NCBI RefSeq assembly: GCF_029227915.1
Contig: NC_079883.1
Location: 26,848,001 to 26,912,000 of the forward strand
Direction: 5' to 3'
Source: Hydractinia symbiolongicarpus
Lineage: Eukaryota; Cnidaria; Hydrozoa; Anthoathecata; Hydractiniidae
DNA: 64,000 nt
Below the pieces are notes generated by a model, which saw nothing but the letters and a program-made list of their open reading frames with translations, was not told where the DNA came from and ran no database searches. Each line of letters begins with the position of its first letter. Positions within the stretch are counted from its first letter, which is position 1. The position numbers were made by a program, and so were the translations under genes. Below, in pieces: positions 1 through 14,603 of the stretch.

Positions 1-117
1 CCTCTGTCCCGATAATCCGAAACAAACATATTGATCTGTATAGAAAATAAAACGTTGAGAATAAAGTCATATAACGTTTGAAATATTTGACGGCATGTAT
101 ATACCACGGTGACTTAC

Positions 118-3100
118 AGAAGTTCGCGCTCTGTTAATCGAGTCAACGAGAGCAGTTACAGCACCGGTATCGCCTGCAGTTTCCTCTAATTGTTGGGTAA
201 GGTCTTTGATTGCTTCGATAAAGTCTGTGCCAGCCTCATCCACGGCAGGATGGTAATTGACAGCCTAAGTAAAAAGAAACAAATTCATTCAGGTCATGAA
301 ATCTTACTGTTAAAAATTCATTGTATATTCATTAAATATAACTCAAAAGAAGGTAACTTTTTGCAAAAAATAAATAAATACTAAAAATGAAAACTGATGT
401 TTATTTATTCTACCTTAGGATTACCGCCAGCATCTTTAGTTGCGTATACAAGTTGAGCAGCTGATTCACAAACTGTTTTAGCAGTGTTTAGTAACTCGTT
501 CTGTTTTTCTGAACCACCTGGAAGCTTTGATGAAAAACCGATAGCACTGTCTGCTAATGGATCTATCAGATTGGCTAATTTGATAACCTTAACGAGGACG
601 AAAAATTAGTAGAACAACAAAATATTAATCAAAACTTGAAAAATTGGAAAAGAAATGCTTACAGAGTGACCAATCTTCTCAGGAGCACCTTTCGCATATT
701 CCACTGTATTTGGGATTGCTTCTTGCAGTTGTGCGCATGTTAACATCATCTTTTCTTCGAAACCCTGCGATATTTAAAAGAAAGTTTATAATTGGATGAA
801 ATTATGTAAAACATTTATCAATCCACACAAAATTTGTTGAGAAACACATTTAAATAGTTGACATGGCGTATTCCTACCTTCAAAGAATCTTCTGTGGTAG
901 GCTTTAAGTTATTGCTTATAGCGGCAAGAGAGGCTTGGTCGATTTTATTGATTGATCTATTGATTGTGTCTGCAGCTTGATCGCATTCTTGCTGGCCAGG
1001 AGCATTCTCCCTTAAAAAAAATTTGACAATTAACAGAGGAACCTTTTAAACTATTGTACAAATTATAATGGTCGTGAAGTGTAGTACTTAAGTTAAAGAA
1101 ACATCAAATGATGTAAACTTGACTACTTTTTTGAAAAAGGCTAAGGAAGATTCCTAATCAGGAAAACATTGTCATTTAAGAATTTATTTAAAGTATATAT
1201 ATACTAGATGGGGGACTATGCATAAATCTAAGGTTCGCCATTCATCTTTTTACCGCATTTCGTGTGTCTCGCTACTGCGGTTACCATTTTGCGTGACAGA
1301 CAGATGTATACGAGTATTATAATATAGATAACAACATACTTAATAGCAGAAACAATTTTCCTCATAGCATCTGCCAAAGCACGTGAATGAGTAGCGAACA
1401 GTTGCCATGTTGGTTGATCTTTGTTGTTTACAGCTAATGTCTTAGTGCTGGTGAAATAATGTGTACTTGACGATACCATCGATTTACCAGACATAATTAA
1501 TGGATATTGCGCTGCTTTTGCCTGTATGACAAAAAAGTGCATAGTTTAATTGGAGAATACAACGAGAGAAGTTGTTTTGATTTTCGCAATTTCTGTCTTT
1601 TTTGCAAAAATTACCATCCCTAAAATGTTTAGATTATCAATTTGGGAAAATTAATCCGCCCAATGATGTTGAAAATACAACTTCAAGAAAATTAATCCAG
1701 CTACAATATTTTTTTCGAAACTTTTTTTCCCCTTCAGAAGAAACTGGCCTTGACTTCATATTTTTTATCCAGTAAAAAATGAACTAATATTCAAAATAGT
1801 TAAAAATTTTCAAGATGGCGATATGAAAAACTCAAATCAAACTGAATCGCATGTTTTTGGTTTCAAAAAATTATATTTTCTATCAAAAACCAAATAAAAT
1901 TAATTCACACACACAAGCGACAATAAATAACTGTGATAAATTAATGGCCCACAAACCTGAGCACTGATCTTCGCAGGTACAGATGCAAATTCCGGTGATG
2001 ACGCATACGTCACCAAGTTGTCCACAGCTTCGAGGAGTGGTTCTGTCGCTTCTTGACAATGGTTGCGATTTCGTGGTGACATGTCCTGGGCATAAACCTA
2101 TTAAGGAATCGTAACGAATTCAAAAAAATTCTGTGCGTTTAACAAAACGCATATAATTAATCTCTGCAGCAGCTTACCTTGATAAACTTAACCAAGTTAG
2201 CTGTGTTATTAGCAACATCTTTAGCAGATTGTACAAAATGTCTCTTAGCAACTGGATTGTCAGTTTTAGCGGAAGCAGCTTTGCATGCGTTGCACAGACC
2301 AGCAGTGTGCTTAGCTATCACTGTTGCTGCTGATAAGACCTACAGTGCACATAAACAACATGATGAAGAGAAATATATCGAGTCCCATATCTAACAGAAG
2401 ATATAGGTTCAATCAATACATTTTATTTTATTCTTTTATATACATTTACGTATTATGTTAACACTTCGGGTATATATATTATATATTTTTACGGTTAATT
2501 TTTTGGTAATTAAACATTTTATAAATTGTTTAACGTTTATTTTAAATATTTATGCTTACCCGATAATACATCTTCTTTTTGTCCTTTAAAAGAATTAAAA
2601 ATAATTTTTTTTACAATTACTTCAAGTTTAGAGTTAGAATAGGTTTAATTTATTTCACAAGGTTATTACTGGCTTACAGGTAGAAATTTTCGCGATACTT
2701 AGTGATTTTCGCGAAATTATGTTGCGAACAATATACGGTTTGTAAAATTAAACCATCAGAGAAATACATATAACAACACAGGTTACACATATAATTCAAC
2801 TTGTATTATTTTATCATTTTACACTTCGCTTGAATTACGAATTTACGAGAATATAAACTGCCACCCTCAACCCTTTCAAAACCCGCGAAAATTTCTACCT
2901 TTAAGTTACCAAAATAGGTTTTTACACTATAGATATTGACCAATAAGTATGTTAAATATTATTTAGCACAAGTTGACAATAGTAACAAATCAGAAAGCAA
3001 CGCAAAATTTTGGCGGAGGCTGAATGTTGTTTGAATTTGTGTGTTTTACAGACTCACCTGTTTGTTACTTCTTGCTAGTTCACTATCAAAATTCTTTCTC

Positions 3101-6100
3101 ATCACGTTCGTCGTCGTAAGAAATTTGCAACATTTTTTTATAGTCCCTATTGTTTTTATTTTTTATTTTCATGCTGGCTTTTGTGTATAAGTTGCTTAAT
3201 TTTTAAAAGGTTTTAGCCTCGTGTTGCTTTAAAAAAGCTTGTGTTTTGTATATTTAAAGCTTCGCGTATAAAAAATCTTTCAATATAGGACAAACATATA
3301 AAAAATTCGACATACTTGCTGTTGGTTTGCGTTAGGATTTAATAAACCGTCACACGCTTCTCGAATAGCATCGCGTGCTTTAGCAAACTGTGATTGGTCA
3401 ACTAAACCTGCTCGGCCAGCAGTACTTGATGGATCAGCAATAGCGACCAAATAAGCAGCCTAAAAAAGAAAGGAAACTTCCATGCAAATGTATAACAGTA
3501 ACCGGCATTTAAAAACAAATAATACTGGTGACGTACTTGAGCTGTTGATTCTGTGAGATGGCACACAGCATCTGATGCACCCCCTACTGCTTCAGCTAGG
3601 TGCTCAGCATCTTCTTTCTTTAGAGCAGTTGTTATATCTTGCATGGATTGTGCTAGCTGCTGAGATTTTTCTGTGGCAGTATCCAAACATTCAAAGAAGG
3701 ATGCTTCGTTCACAGGTTCGACAGGATTCTCGAGGACATGCGACATAGCTTCAACATTTCGAACAGCAGAGTCACACTCTTTTTGGCCAGGAGCTGCAGT
3801 AAGAGCTTGATTAAGCAGTTGGTTGATCGCGTCAGTTACTCCCCTAGATTTAATTAAAACAAAATTTACTTTTAGGTTTGTCTTTCTTCCTAGATAAAAG
3901 TTTCACAAAACAACACGTACTTGGCTGCAGCAGCTAACAAGTTTTTAGCATTTGGTGCGCCTGGATCAGCAGCCAATGACTTGGAAGCAAGTAACAGTTT
4001 ACTGCTGACCGTTGATGTCTTTCGTAGATCATTGATCAAATGATCTTGTGCTTCCTTGTCTTTTATTTGCCCTGCAAGTGTTAAACCACTATGTTGGAAG
4101 TCTTGGTAGGAATGTGAGAATTTCGCAGACGCTTTCGCAAGTTGACCAGTTGGTCCCTTTGCAGCATGCACAACCTCATTGGCTGCAGCATTCAAATTAA
4201 GACTTGATTGGTTCAACTTTTCTTGAACTTGACTGAAAGGTTCGTCAGTTTCTGGGAACTAAAAATAACAATGTACTTGTTGAAAAATGTGAAACAGAAA
4301 AAAGGTTGGTGATGTTCCAAAGCGTCAACACTTACCACAATCTCAGGAGCAGACAGAACTTCACTGGTTCTATTAATTTCTTCAATAGCATCTTCTACAA
4401 CACGTTGGCCTGGTAAGCAGTTTACAACATTATTCAAAGCATGAGAAACACCTTTTGCGACCTAAACAAACAAAGAAGGTGAATAACATTAATCCATTTT
4501 TAATCACTAGACAAATAATTTTAGAAAACTACATACCTGGGCCAGCTTTTGTTGGTTGCTGGGATCATTTGGATTCTCCAATGCATGCTTAGCTTCCTCA
4601 ATCAATTTAGCAGACTCTTGCATAACAACTTTTGCAGCCTTCAATATTGCTTGCTGATCTTTCGGTTCATCAGAAGTAGCTGCAACACCGCGCACAGCAT
4701 TAGCCAGCACTTTCAAGGCACTGGCAGTGTCACGTGCTGCAATTCCAGTGTAACTATCATTGCCTTGTGCAGCAGCAGTTAAAAGTTGAGCCATTGTTGC
4801 ACCAACTGTTTTCGATGAAGCACCAACTTCTAAAGCACGATCATCAGCCTGAAACAAAGCAGTCAGACATATTATAAATATAGAGAACAGTGTTGTATGA
4901 AAGGTTTTTTCTTAAGGATTTCAAAACAATCCCCTTACATTATCATCTGGGAATGGTTGAAGTTGTCCTTCATCAGCAGCAATTCTCATTTGCTCACAAT
5001 CCACCTCTAATTCTTTTACTGCAGCAAGAGCATTATCAATCTCGAGTGAACCACATGCCTCAGCAGCCTAGCAAAACATATTAAAAGTTGCAAGAAAGCA
5101 GTGCATTGATTGGTTAAATTAGCACAATATTATGCTACATTATCCTTTCTGGTTACCTTCTCTGCAGCAATGCGTAACTCGTTAAGTGCATTTTGAGTAT
5201 TTTTCTGTGAATTATTCAACTGATATGCAACAGCATTGTCTCCAACAGTAGGGACAGCGGCTTTGGAATTAGCTACCAACTTTGAAGCAGGCTAAAATAC
5301 AATTTGAAGTAAATCTAGTTACGTAATAAGCTTGGCAGTTTCTAATGAAAGTACCCTTCAGACAACATTTGACCATATAAACTTTGCATTGCTGAAAAGT
5401 TTCTGTGCATATAAACATAAACATCAAAATGTTCTTACTGGAATGAAGTTCTGTGAAGCTGTGATCAGTCCTAATTGAGCAGCAGGACTGTCAGGATTGT
5501 TGTGGCTGTCTCGAATATTGTGTATCAAATCATGAGAGCTTTCATTGACCACCTAAAAAAGGGAAAACATAGCATAGCAATACAACAAAATAGAACTGTT
5601 TTTATGTTAACAACGTATTTGACGTTAGGTATTTAACATCGTAATTGGTGTTAGGTATATACCTTTCCTGAATCATCAAGCTGCTGTTGTGAGGCTGGAT
5701 TTCTATTACTTGGAGCAGCTGCTTTTGATGCTGATATTAATTGTGTAGCAGAAGCAACAGCCTGCTTGGCAGCGTTTTCTAACCGAAGGATCAGTTTCTT
5801 TTTCAGTGCATTGCTAGCAGCAGCATTTGTAGCAACACGCAAGTCTTCAGCTGCTCTCTTTAACTTCTCTTGTTCATTCTTGTCATTGGGATTTTTAGCT
5901 GCACCCTATTGTAAATAGGTTACTTAGTATCTCTATGCAAACAGTCAAATAAAGGAGTGGGGGTTATTAATTTAAGTCTTTCATAGTACCTCTTAAATAA
6001 GATTGGCAGTATGAAAGTAAAAAGTTAAAAATGTGTTACCTTTGCAGCTTCTACCAACTTAGCAGTGGCATCAGCAAGTACTTTTGCAGCAGCGAGAAGT

Positions 6101-9100
6101 CTCTTTTGCGTGTCATCATCATCTTCATCCTCTGCATCACCTTTAATACCATTAACAAGTTTCGAAGTAGCCTAAAATGATAGAAATACAATATAGAGAA
6201 TTGTATCTGGCAAATTGATATTTTTTTAAAAGAAAGCAGTTCCTAACCTGAGCTAAAACTTTAGCTTGCTTCACCATTTCTCCTGCATTACCCATACTGT
6301 TGTACAATTTATCTGTTGCATTCAGTATGTCATCACACACAGTATCAAATGGTCCACCAGGTCTAATGCGTGCACCATCACGAATATGTTGAAGCAAATT
6401 ATTTAATGCATCAGTAACTGCTTGAGATGAATCTTGGACATTCTTGGTATGCACTGGATCCTCTGTAGCAGCCTGGAAAGGACGGAATTACAAAAAGAAT
6501 TAATTAAAAATTACGAAATGCTATTTATTTAGACAATTACATGTAAATTTTTTTCTCATGTAGGTTGCAGAACAAAGCAGTAAAACTTGCAGATTCACAA
6601 CATTTAAAACTATTCAATTCACTATATTACTTACGTAGCAGGATTCACCAACAGCATCAACACTTGTGGCTACAAGTTTTGCAGCTTCTATCATCTGGTC
6701 TTGACACAATGGACTGTTAATATGAGGTGCAAGAACTTTGGTGCATGCTACCAATTGTGATGTGTTCATAGCAGTGTCTTTTGCAGCATCAATGATTTTA
6801 TCTTGCGCTACGGTATCATCAATAGCACTTGTCACATTTTTAGCTTGTAATACTAAAGCTGCAGTGGCATTCGCAACAGCCTTGGCAAGCTGTAAAAGAA
6901 GATCTTGAAACTCGGCATCTGCTTCTGGATCACCAATTGCAGTCATGATTGATGAACTTGCTACTCCAATCTTTCCAGCAACGTTAAGCAAGTCTTGCCT
7001 TTGCTAAAGAAATTACTTCAATAATTTAGATTTTAAAACTTAACTCATACGAGCTGCTGTGATGGGAATTAAAAAAAAAGAAGAAATTTGTTGGAATACT
7101 TGATTACCATCTAGACATTTGGAAAAATTTTGTATGAAAAAGCTTGGCAGAACTAGTGACTCATTAAGGACTAAGCAAAAATAAAACAGTGTGAGTATTC
7201 CCTAAAGAGAGGTGGGAATTTGAGACCTAATCAGTCCAACAAGACCTACAAAAAAATACTTTGTATGTACGTTGTATTTTGTTGTTGTTTTTTATTCCAC
7301 TCAGAAAAAATATTATAACCACCACAACGTGTAAGTTGCATTGGATAATGAAAATCAAAAAGATTTAAAAAACACTAATATGTTAAAAATACAGATGTAG
7401 AATTTCGAATCAACCAAACAAAATCGTTTCTCTACTGGTTGTCTCATCAATGAAGTACTGAAAATATTTTCAACGGCAGTCTAACTTACTTTGTCGTCAG
7501 CCGGGTTTAATGCACCAAGAAAACTTGAAAATGCATTGGCTAAATCTTTTGCAGCGTCAAGTAAACTTTTACTGTCACCATCATCATCCATGAAAGCAGC
7601 CAACATTTTAATTCCACGAACTAAGTCCTCCAAATTGGATGTGCTGTAAAAAAATTTGTACCTTTTTAATTTATTCTTCTTTAAACACATACTTTTTATG
7701 AAGAAAAATATTCTTACATTGTTGAGACACCTGCACCAACTGCTGTGTAATTAAAGTTCTCAGGGTCACCTGATGTTAATGAAATGATAGCTGCAGTTGC
7801 AGCAGACATAGCAGCAAGTCGGCTTGCCACATTGTTTTTGGATATCTCCATCTGATTGTCTCTCCATCTCATTGATTGCTAAATAGGTACAGTAAATAGT
7901 TAACAATAAAAATTGTGTTTTAACAATAAAAATAAAAATGAACACAAAATACTTACTGGATCAGTATTTAAGTCTGGCAGGTCTGGACCTTGCTCACAAA
8001 GTTCTTCAATGACAACTTTGATTTTTTGATTTCCATCATCAATATTTTTCATTATAGCTTTTTGACCAGAAGATAAATTTCCGATATGTGCCTGCTGTCC
8101 TGGAGGCTGTTGATGGCCTGAATGGGTAAGTCCTCTGGTACTAGAAAATTGTTCATCTCCCATGTTTCCAACTTCAAATGTGTTCGGACCTTGACCACCA
8201 GGTCGTAGAACAGCAGGAAGAGCAACAGAACCTGTTGTCGGGTTTTTTGCAAAATTGGTTTGACGTTGGAGTACAGTGGCCTTATTTGGAACAACATGCT
8301 CTTCTAATATAGGGCTGTTTTCATCTTCATCGTTCTCATACATATCATGAGCTTTTCTCTAATTAAAATAACAGAATTTCTGTGATTTTAAATTCTTTTT
8401 ACACAATGTTTTTTTAATGTTAAATGGATTATAAAGATCATCATATTCTCAAATCATATAAGCGAATTATTACCTTCTTAAGAATGATATCAATATAGCC
8501 AGCAATAAGCTGGCTGATCTGCTCTCCTTCAGGTGTTTGAACTGAGTAATAACCTTCAGTGTAATCACCAAAATCCTAAAATGTAGTAAATAATTTATTA
8601 CAGAATTTGAATACTTGTAGTAGTCACATTCAAAGCTCAAGAAAGTTTCGAATTTTAATAGAAAAGTAAGCTACCGGAATAAATTATAATAATATTAACT
8701 TACCAAGGTAAAACTGTTTGGCGAAGCAGCCCAACGTCTAACTTGTGTTAATGGCCATGTTTTTAAGACCTAATAAAAGAAGAATAAAATATCCAATGGT
8801 ATTTATTTATTAATGAGCAGTTATAAAGTAATTTTTTGTCTCTGTTTATCATACCTGTTTTGTTTTTTCATCAACACGAAGGACACTTTCTTTGTTTACA
8901 CCTAACAATCGTGGCACCAGCTTATTTTTACCCTTCATTTTTTCCTATACAAAAAGTTAAAAGAATTTTATTTTTGATGAACTTAAAAATGTATCAAAAC
9001 ATAAAAAAAATCTTCTTACCTTGACCAAGAAAAAGGTTACGCCATATGTTGGTAAGTTTTGACATAGTTGAATATATTTGTACTTAGCATTCAGAGCATC

Positions 9101-12100
9101 CATGCCAATAATTGATTTGTGTTCCTGAAATATAATAAAATATGGGTTGCTTTCCAGTCCTTAAAACAGTTTAAGCTGTTCTCCAAAAAGCCCTAGTTTT
9201 TTTTTTTTCCTTCAACCAAAAAAGCAATGTAGCTCCCTGTAAAAAACAAAACGATCAAACTGAGTTAAACATAAAAAAGAAATAATTAATGCTTACATCC
9301 TTAATCTTTTTCTCAACTTCTTTTTTCTTTCCATACTCTTTTGGTAAGAACTCTTTTAAACTGTTAAAAAAATGAATTTATTAATAAATATGAATTTAGC
9401 AAAGTTTACTGACTGATTAGGGGTTAATTACAGTTTTTTTCAATCAAGGTTCATTGGATCTTTCAGAAACAAAGCATGTTTTCCAATAACGAAATTAATC
9501 AAAATAAATATAAACTTACTTAATAAGTATAATAATAAGTATAAACTTACTCAATGTAACCAGATTTATATCTTCCTTCATCAAAATCACCATATTGAAT
9601 TTGAATTTGATAAGCTGCAAACTACAAAAACATATTTAAACAATTTTAAGCACCACACTTTTTTCCTTTTTACTTACTGGCAAGTTTTTTAAACATGTTG
9701 AAGCAAGTCTATACTTTTGAAGAAATGAAATGGACCCTTTAGTTTTATTGATTATGATAAATCTTTAGACTGGATTTTTCTTCTGGCTATCTGATTGTTA
9801 TTGTTAGACGGTCCAGCCTTTTTAATTCAATTTATTATACGTCAACAAAAAATTGTTGATGCGTAATCCTGCCTGCTAAATGTCAGCAAGCTTGTGTTTC
9901 AGGTTATTAATTTATTTATTTAGTTTTTAGTTTTAGTTATATAAAAACGCAAGACTTTAAATTTCATATAAGAACTGTATAAAACCTGTGTTAGAAATAC
10001 AAACCTTGGAGGCTTCATCCAGTGGACAAGGATAGGTACCATCAATGATTCCATCTCGTGATTGCACATACAACAAGTTGATTTCAACAGGATTTTTGAT
10101 ATTAACACTTTGTTCGTACATGTATTTACGTCTAATTAAAAACAGTGTTTACCAAATAAGTTTAAGAATAAAACATACCACCTGTTGCAAACAAAGGTTG
10201 GGTGTTCTACACCCCTTACCTAAGAACAACTAGTGTATTTTTCTCCACTCCAGCTTCCCGCAATGTTTTATCATGACCAAGCCAATTCACTAAAAAACAA
10301 GAGTATTTAAAATAATAAAACTAATAAATAAATAAAAATGAAACGCAACTTATTATAAATTTAGCTTCTAGATACGTGATAATGCTAAAACCTACCTTCA
10401 TCATCTGTATGCAACTTTCTTTTTAAAGTATCCATTTTCTTTTTGTCACGCTCTTCAACTTTTTGAAGTGTTGTTGTTTTCATGGATTTATCCTGAAATT
10501 TTGATAATTTAATTAATAATAATCAAACATCATATTTCAACTGGAAAGTCATACCACAAAGTATATATGTATATATATGATTCTTACCCTTCTGCTTAAT
10601 GTACCAGACTGAAATTCTTCTTTCTTCTCGTCTTTACCCTCTTCAATAAAGAGGGAATATTCTTCCACATTTGTGATCCCTAAAAATATAATCAAAGTAA
10701 CAGTACATACATATTTGGTTTATTGCTTTTACAGCCATAATTTTCTTAAAAAAATGCACAAACTATGGTAATTAAAAAATAATAATCCATTTTATATGGA
10801 AATTTATATTAAAATTGCAAATGTTAATTTTCTCCATTGATATTCAATTGCCAAAAAGAAATAAAGAAATCTTCTATTCAAGGTGCAAATGTGTTCAAAA
10901 CAAAAATTACACATACCAACTTTATCACAAATAGTTTCCAAAACAACAGCTACTGTTTGACTGTCATCAACCTAAACAAGCGATAAAAGAAAAAAACATG
11001 ATATCTATTTCTACTTTCAGCTTTATTAATGAATACTAAATGCTTCTACTAAAACACTGCATTAGATTGCATACCAATACAGTCTTGATGGTTCCATCCA
11101 ACATTTTCACTTTTAAGTAGCGATGCTTATCTCTGTATATCAACTCAGTCTAAACAAAAGAGGTTTGTGTTGGTCAAAAGTTTCTTAAAGAAATGTATAC
11201 AAAGTGTTTCAAAAATACAGATGCAACACATACCCCATTCGTAAAACCGTAGAACTCAAGGTTTCTATCATTTTGGCACCACTGACTTTTTGTTTGGTCA
11301 TTATTATCAGAATAAAACACTCCAAAGTTTTCATCTAAGAATACAAGTAAAAGTGCAAAGTTATTATTCAAATTGACACTTTTCATTAAAATAAAAATAA
11401 AATACTCGATATAAAACATGCACAGATTGTTTCAATTCAAGCTTATATCAGTTGGTGCAGCCTCAACACACGAAACGCACAATGAATGAAATGGAGAAGC
11501 TAAATCATTTATCTAGTGTTTGTTTTCTATATACTAAATTGTGGAACAAATCCAGAAAATTTTAGGTTTCGCAAAACAAAGCTTTATGACATGGTGGCTA
11601 GTTTGTGTTGGTTTTTCAATTTTTTTAAAAAATTGTCTTTATTATATTAAACTTCAAAATATTTTGAATGCAGCAGTGAATTTTCATATAATTTTTTATT
11701 GGTTATCATTATTATTTTCTTTAAACTATCAAGCAATGTTGTTGTATTTTTAAACATCATTCCTAGCTGAGAAAGTTGAAGCAAGTGAGTCTAATGTATC
11801 AAATATTTCTCAGCAGATAGAATCTAAAGAATTATTTTCATCAGAAGACCTTCAGGTTAGGAATATAATTTAATTTATTATTTACAAAGATTTCACATAT
11901 AAGAAATTGTCTTCTGAAAGCGTGAATATTTTGTTTGGAGAAAGAGTTGTACCGGTATTCGACCTATAAAGATTTCCATGGAAATTTAAATGTGTACAAG
12001 TAAAAACAAAAACACATTACACTATTTTGTCAGACACGAAAGATGTCAACCATGAACGTATGTTCTACTTTTTAATCAACTTATTTTCTGTAATAGCAAG

Positions 12101-14568
12101 TGCCAGTTAGCAGGTGTGTAATTTTTTAACTAAAAACTTTTATTTGTGTTATTCGCTGTGCTGGAACCAAACTAATGCATGTGCAATATTTTTTTAAATT
12201 TAATTCTGTATATTCTCAACAATCAACCAATAAAGACAACAATATTTTTAATGGCATCCCCATATGTGGCTTGGCACAAAGAGATATTAATGGGGAAAAA
12301 AAGGTGTTTTTATAAAAGCACATTACAAAAAAAACTGTAAATAAAAACTCTGTGGTGACCATTCTAAAAGCGTGTAAACAAAGAAAATAGCACAAAAAAC
12401 TGGATTGTCCTGTTCAGTTTTGGTGATAAAGTGTTTTTTATTCCTTGAATACAAAATTGAAAATGATATTAAATGGAACAGGACAGTAGCTTCGAAGAAA
12501 TCAAAGGGCGTATTGGAAAATTAACAAGCTGAACACGTGTTTGCTTCAGTTAAATGACTAATAGTTGATAAAATGTAAATGTAAAATCTTTGATAGTGAA
12601 AACATCAAAACATCTTGAAGAACTCAGTGATGGCCTTATTGAAAGACCCTTGTACAAGAAGCATCATCACACTACCACATCAGTTATAAATTTTGAACCG
12701 ACTGCAGAGATGATGCAGCAGTATAACAAGTTATGACTTTTCCTTGCAGATTTGGAGAACCGATTGCCGTAACGTCACGACTTTTAAAGTCCGACCTGAC
12801 CCAGTGACCTAGCGCTACGCTGGCTGTGTGCGTATCTTGATATTTGTGAAATTTGGAAAGAATGAAGACTGCGTTACGAATTTGATCACAAATATTATAG
12901 ACTGTTATTATAATATTATTTGATGATGTATGCTAGATACTCCTTCAAATTTTTGTTTCCAGTTATGTTTAGGAGGCGGATTTTGTTCAACTGAGCTCTA
13001 GGGGTTAAGGTACGAAGTTGTTACTTTCAAGGGATCGAGCTTAAGGACGTCATAGTGATTATACTGCAGCTTGTTCACCAAGCCGCGAATCAAAAATTTT
13101 TGAAGTAAAGAGAAATATTTGGTTGGGTTAGCATAATTATTTAACTGACAGTTCTATCAACGTTTAAGATATTCTCTTTATTGTGTCTATGTTTTCACAT
13201 ATTAAGATGAAAATTGTGTGTGTATTTGATATCATTGTGTTATTTCATATTTTATTCTTTTAGTTCAAACATTAATGCTGACTTTAAAAACTAAGATTAA
13301 TAAAGCATATTTAATCAAAAATATCATCACGTTTTCTTCCAATGTGTAAATCTGAAACAAATCAATTTCAGGATTTTAGCTAGCTACAAACGTAGATTTC
13401 GAGGTAGCATCCTGCTGAAGCCAGCTAGCTGTAGCTAACCTTACTAATTCTTATTATTTTAAAGTGTGATATGTTATTATTTATTTTTATGTTGGGGTTG
13501 TGGCTCTCCTATAGCTAGCTCTTTAGCTAGCTTCCTTTAGCTGAAGAGTAAAATTAGCCAAATGTAGTTTGGCTAACTACAATAAAATTCTTAATCAATA
13601 TTTCTTATGCTAAATGCAAATAGTAGCGACACCTTTTATTACTGTCATAAAAACTTACTCCGCAAAAAAAAATTGCTGAGTGATTTTTTTAGCTGGATGG
13701 GGTAATGACAGGCTGTTTCCTGTTTTTATTTAAACTGAAGTTGCAATAGGTTTTTTTGGAAAAGGTTATTGCGCCTATACACATGTGCAACACCGTTTAC
13801 CTGTACTAATCACTTAGCCTGGAGCAATATTTGTTTTTAAACTTTTAGCAGGGTCATTCTCTGAAAAATAAAGGTTGGCTGACAGTTTTTGCTATGACAA
13901 CGAGTTGTAAACAGTTTTTATTTCAGCTAAAGTTGTGGAAAGTTATTTTTTGAAAAATATATTACACCGGAAACACCATAATGTTGTGCACCTATTTTTA
14001 AAAAAATATATTACACCAGAAACACCATGTTCTGCGCATCACTCGATTTATGACATACTATACTAAAGCGCTCCACCTAAATGTGGGCACAGTTTACAGT
14101 TCTTACTAATCGCTCTTACAGGCGTTTAACGCCAGGTAACACAGTTACTTGAGACTTAACCTGGCGTTTCGACTCCGGGTCCCGCTTTTAGTCTAAGTAT
14201 TAATACCACGGAATCGCATTTTGGATTTAGTCTCTTTTGTTTATTCTAAACCAATAAACGTAGTGATAACCTTTTTGTTTCTTTCACATATAGTAATGCT
14301 TAGAATAAACGCCCCACTTCTATTGAACGTCCCACTTCTATTGAACGCCCCCCCTTGAATAGACCCCCCTCCTTTTCAGTCAATTTTTAAATAAACGCCC
14401 CCTCTAATAGACGCCCCTCGCTCATAAGGGGCGTTTTTTTGAGGCGATAGTAAAAGTATACTTACTTACTTTTTTCCTACATCTTAGGTTTAAGGTTGGA
14501 AATTTAGTTTTTCGCTTTTGAAGTTCATTCTCCAAAATATGTGAATATATTTTATTTTATATATATAT

Positions 14569-14603
<35 letters not shown>

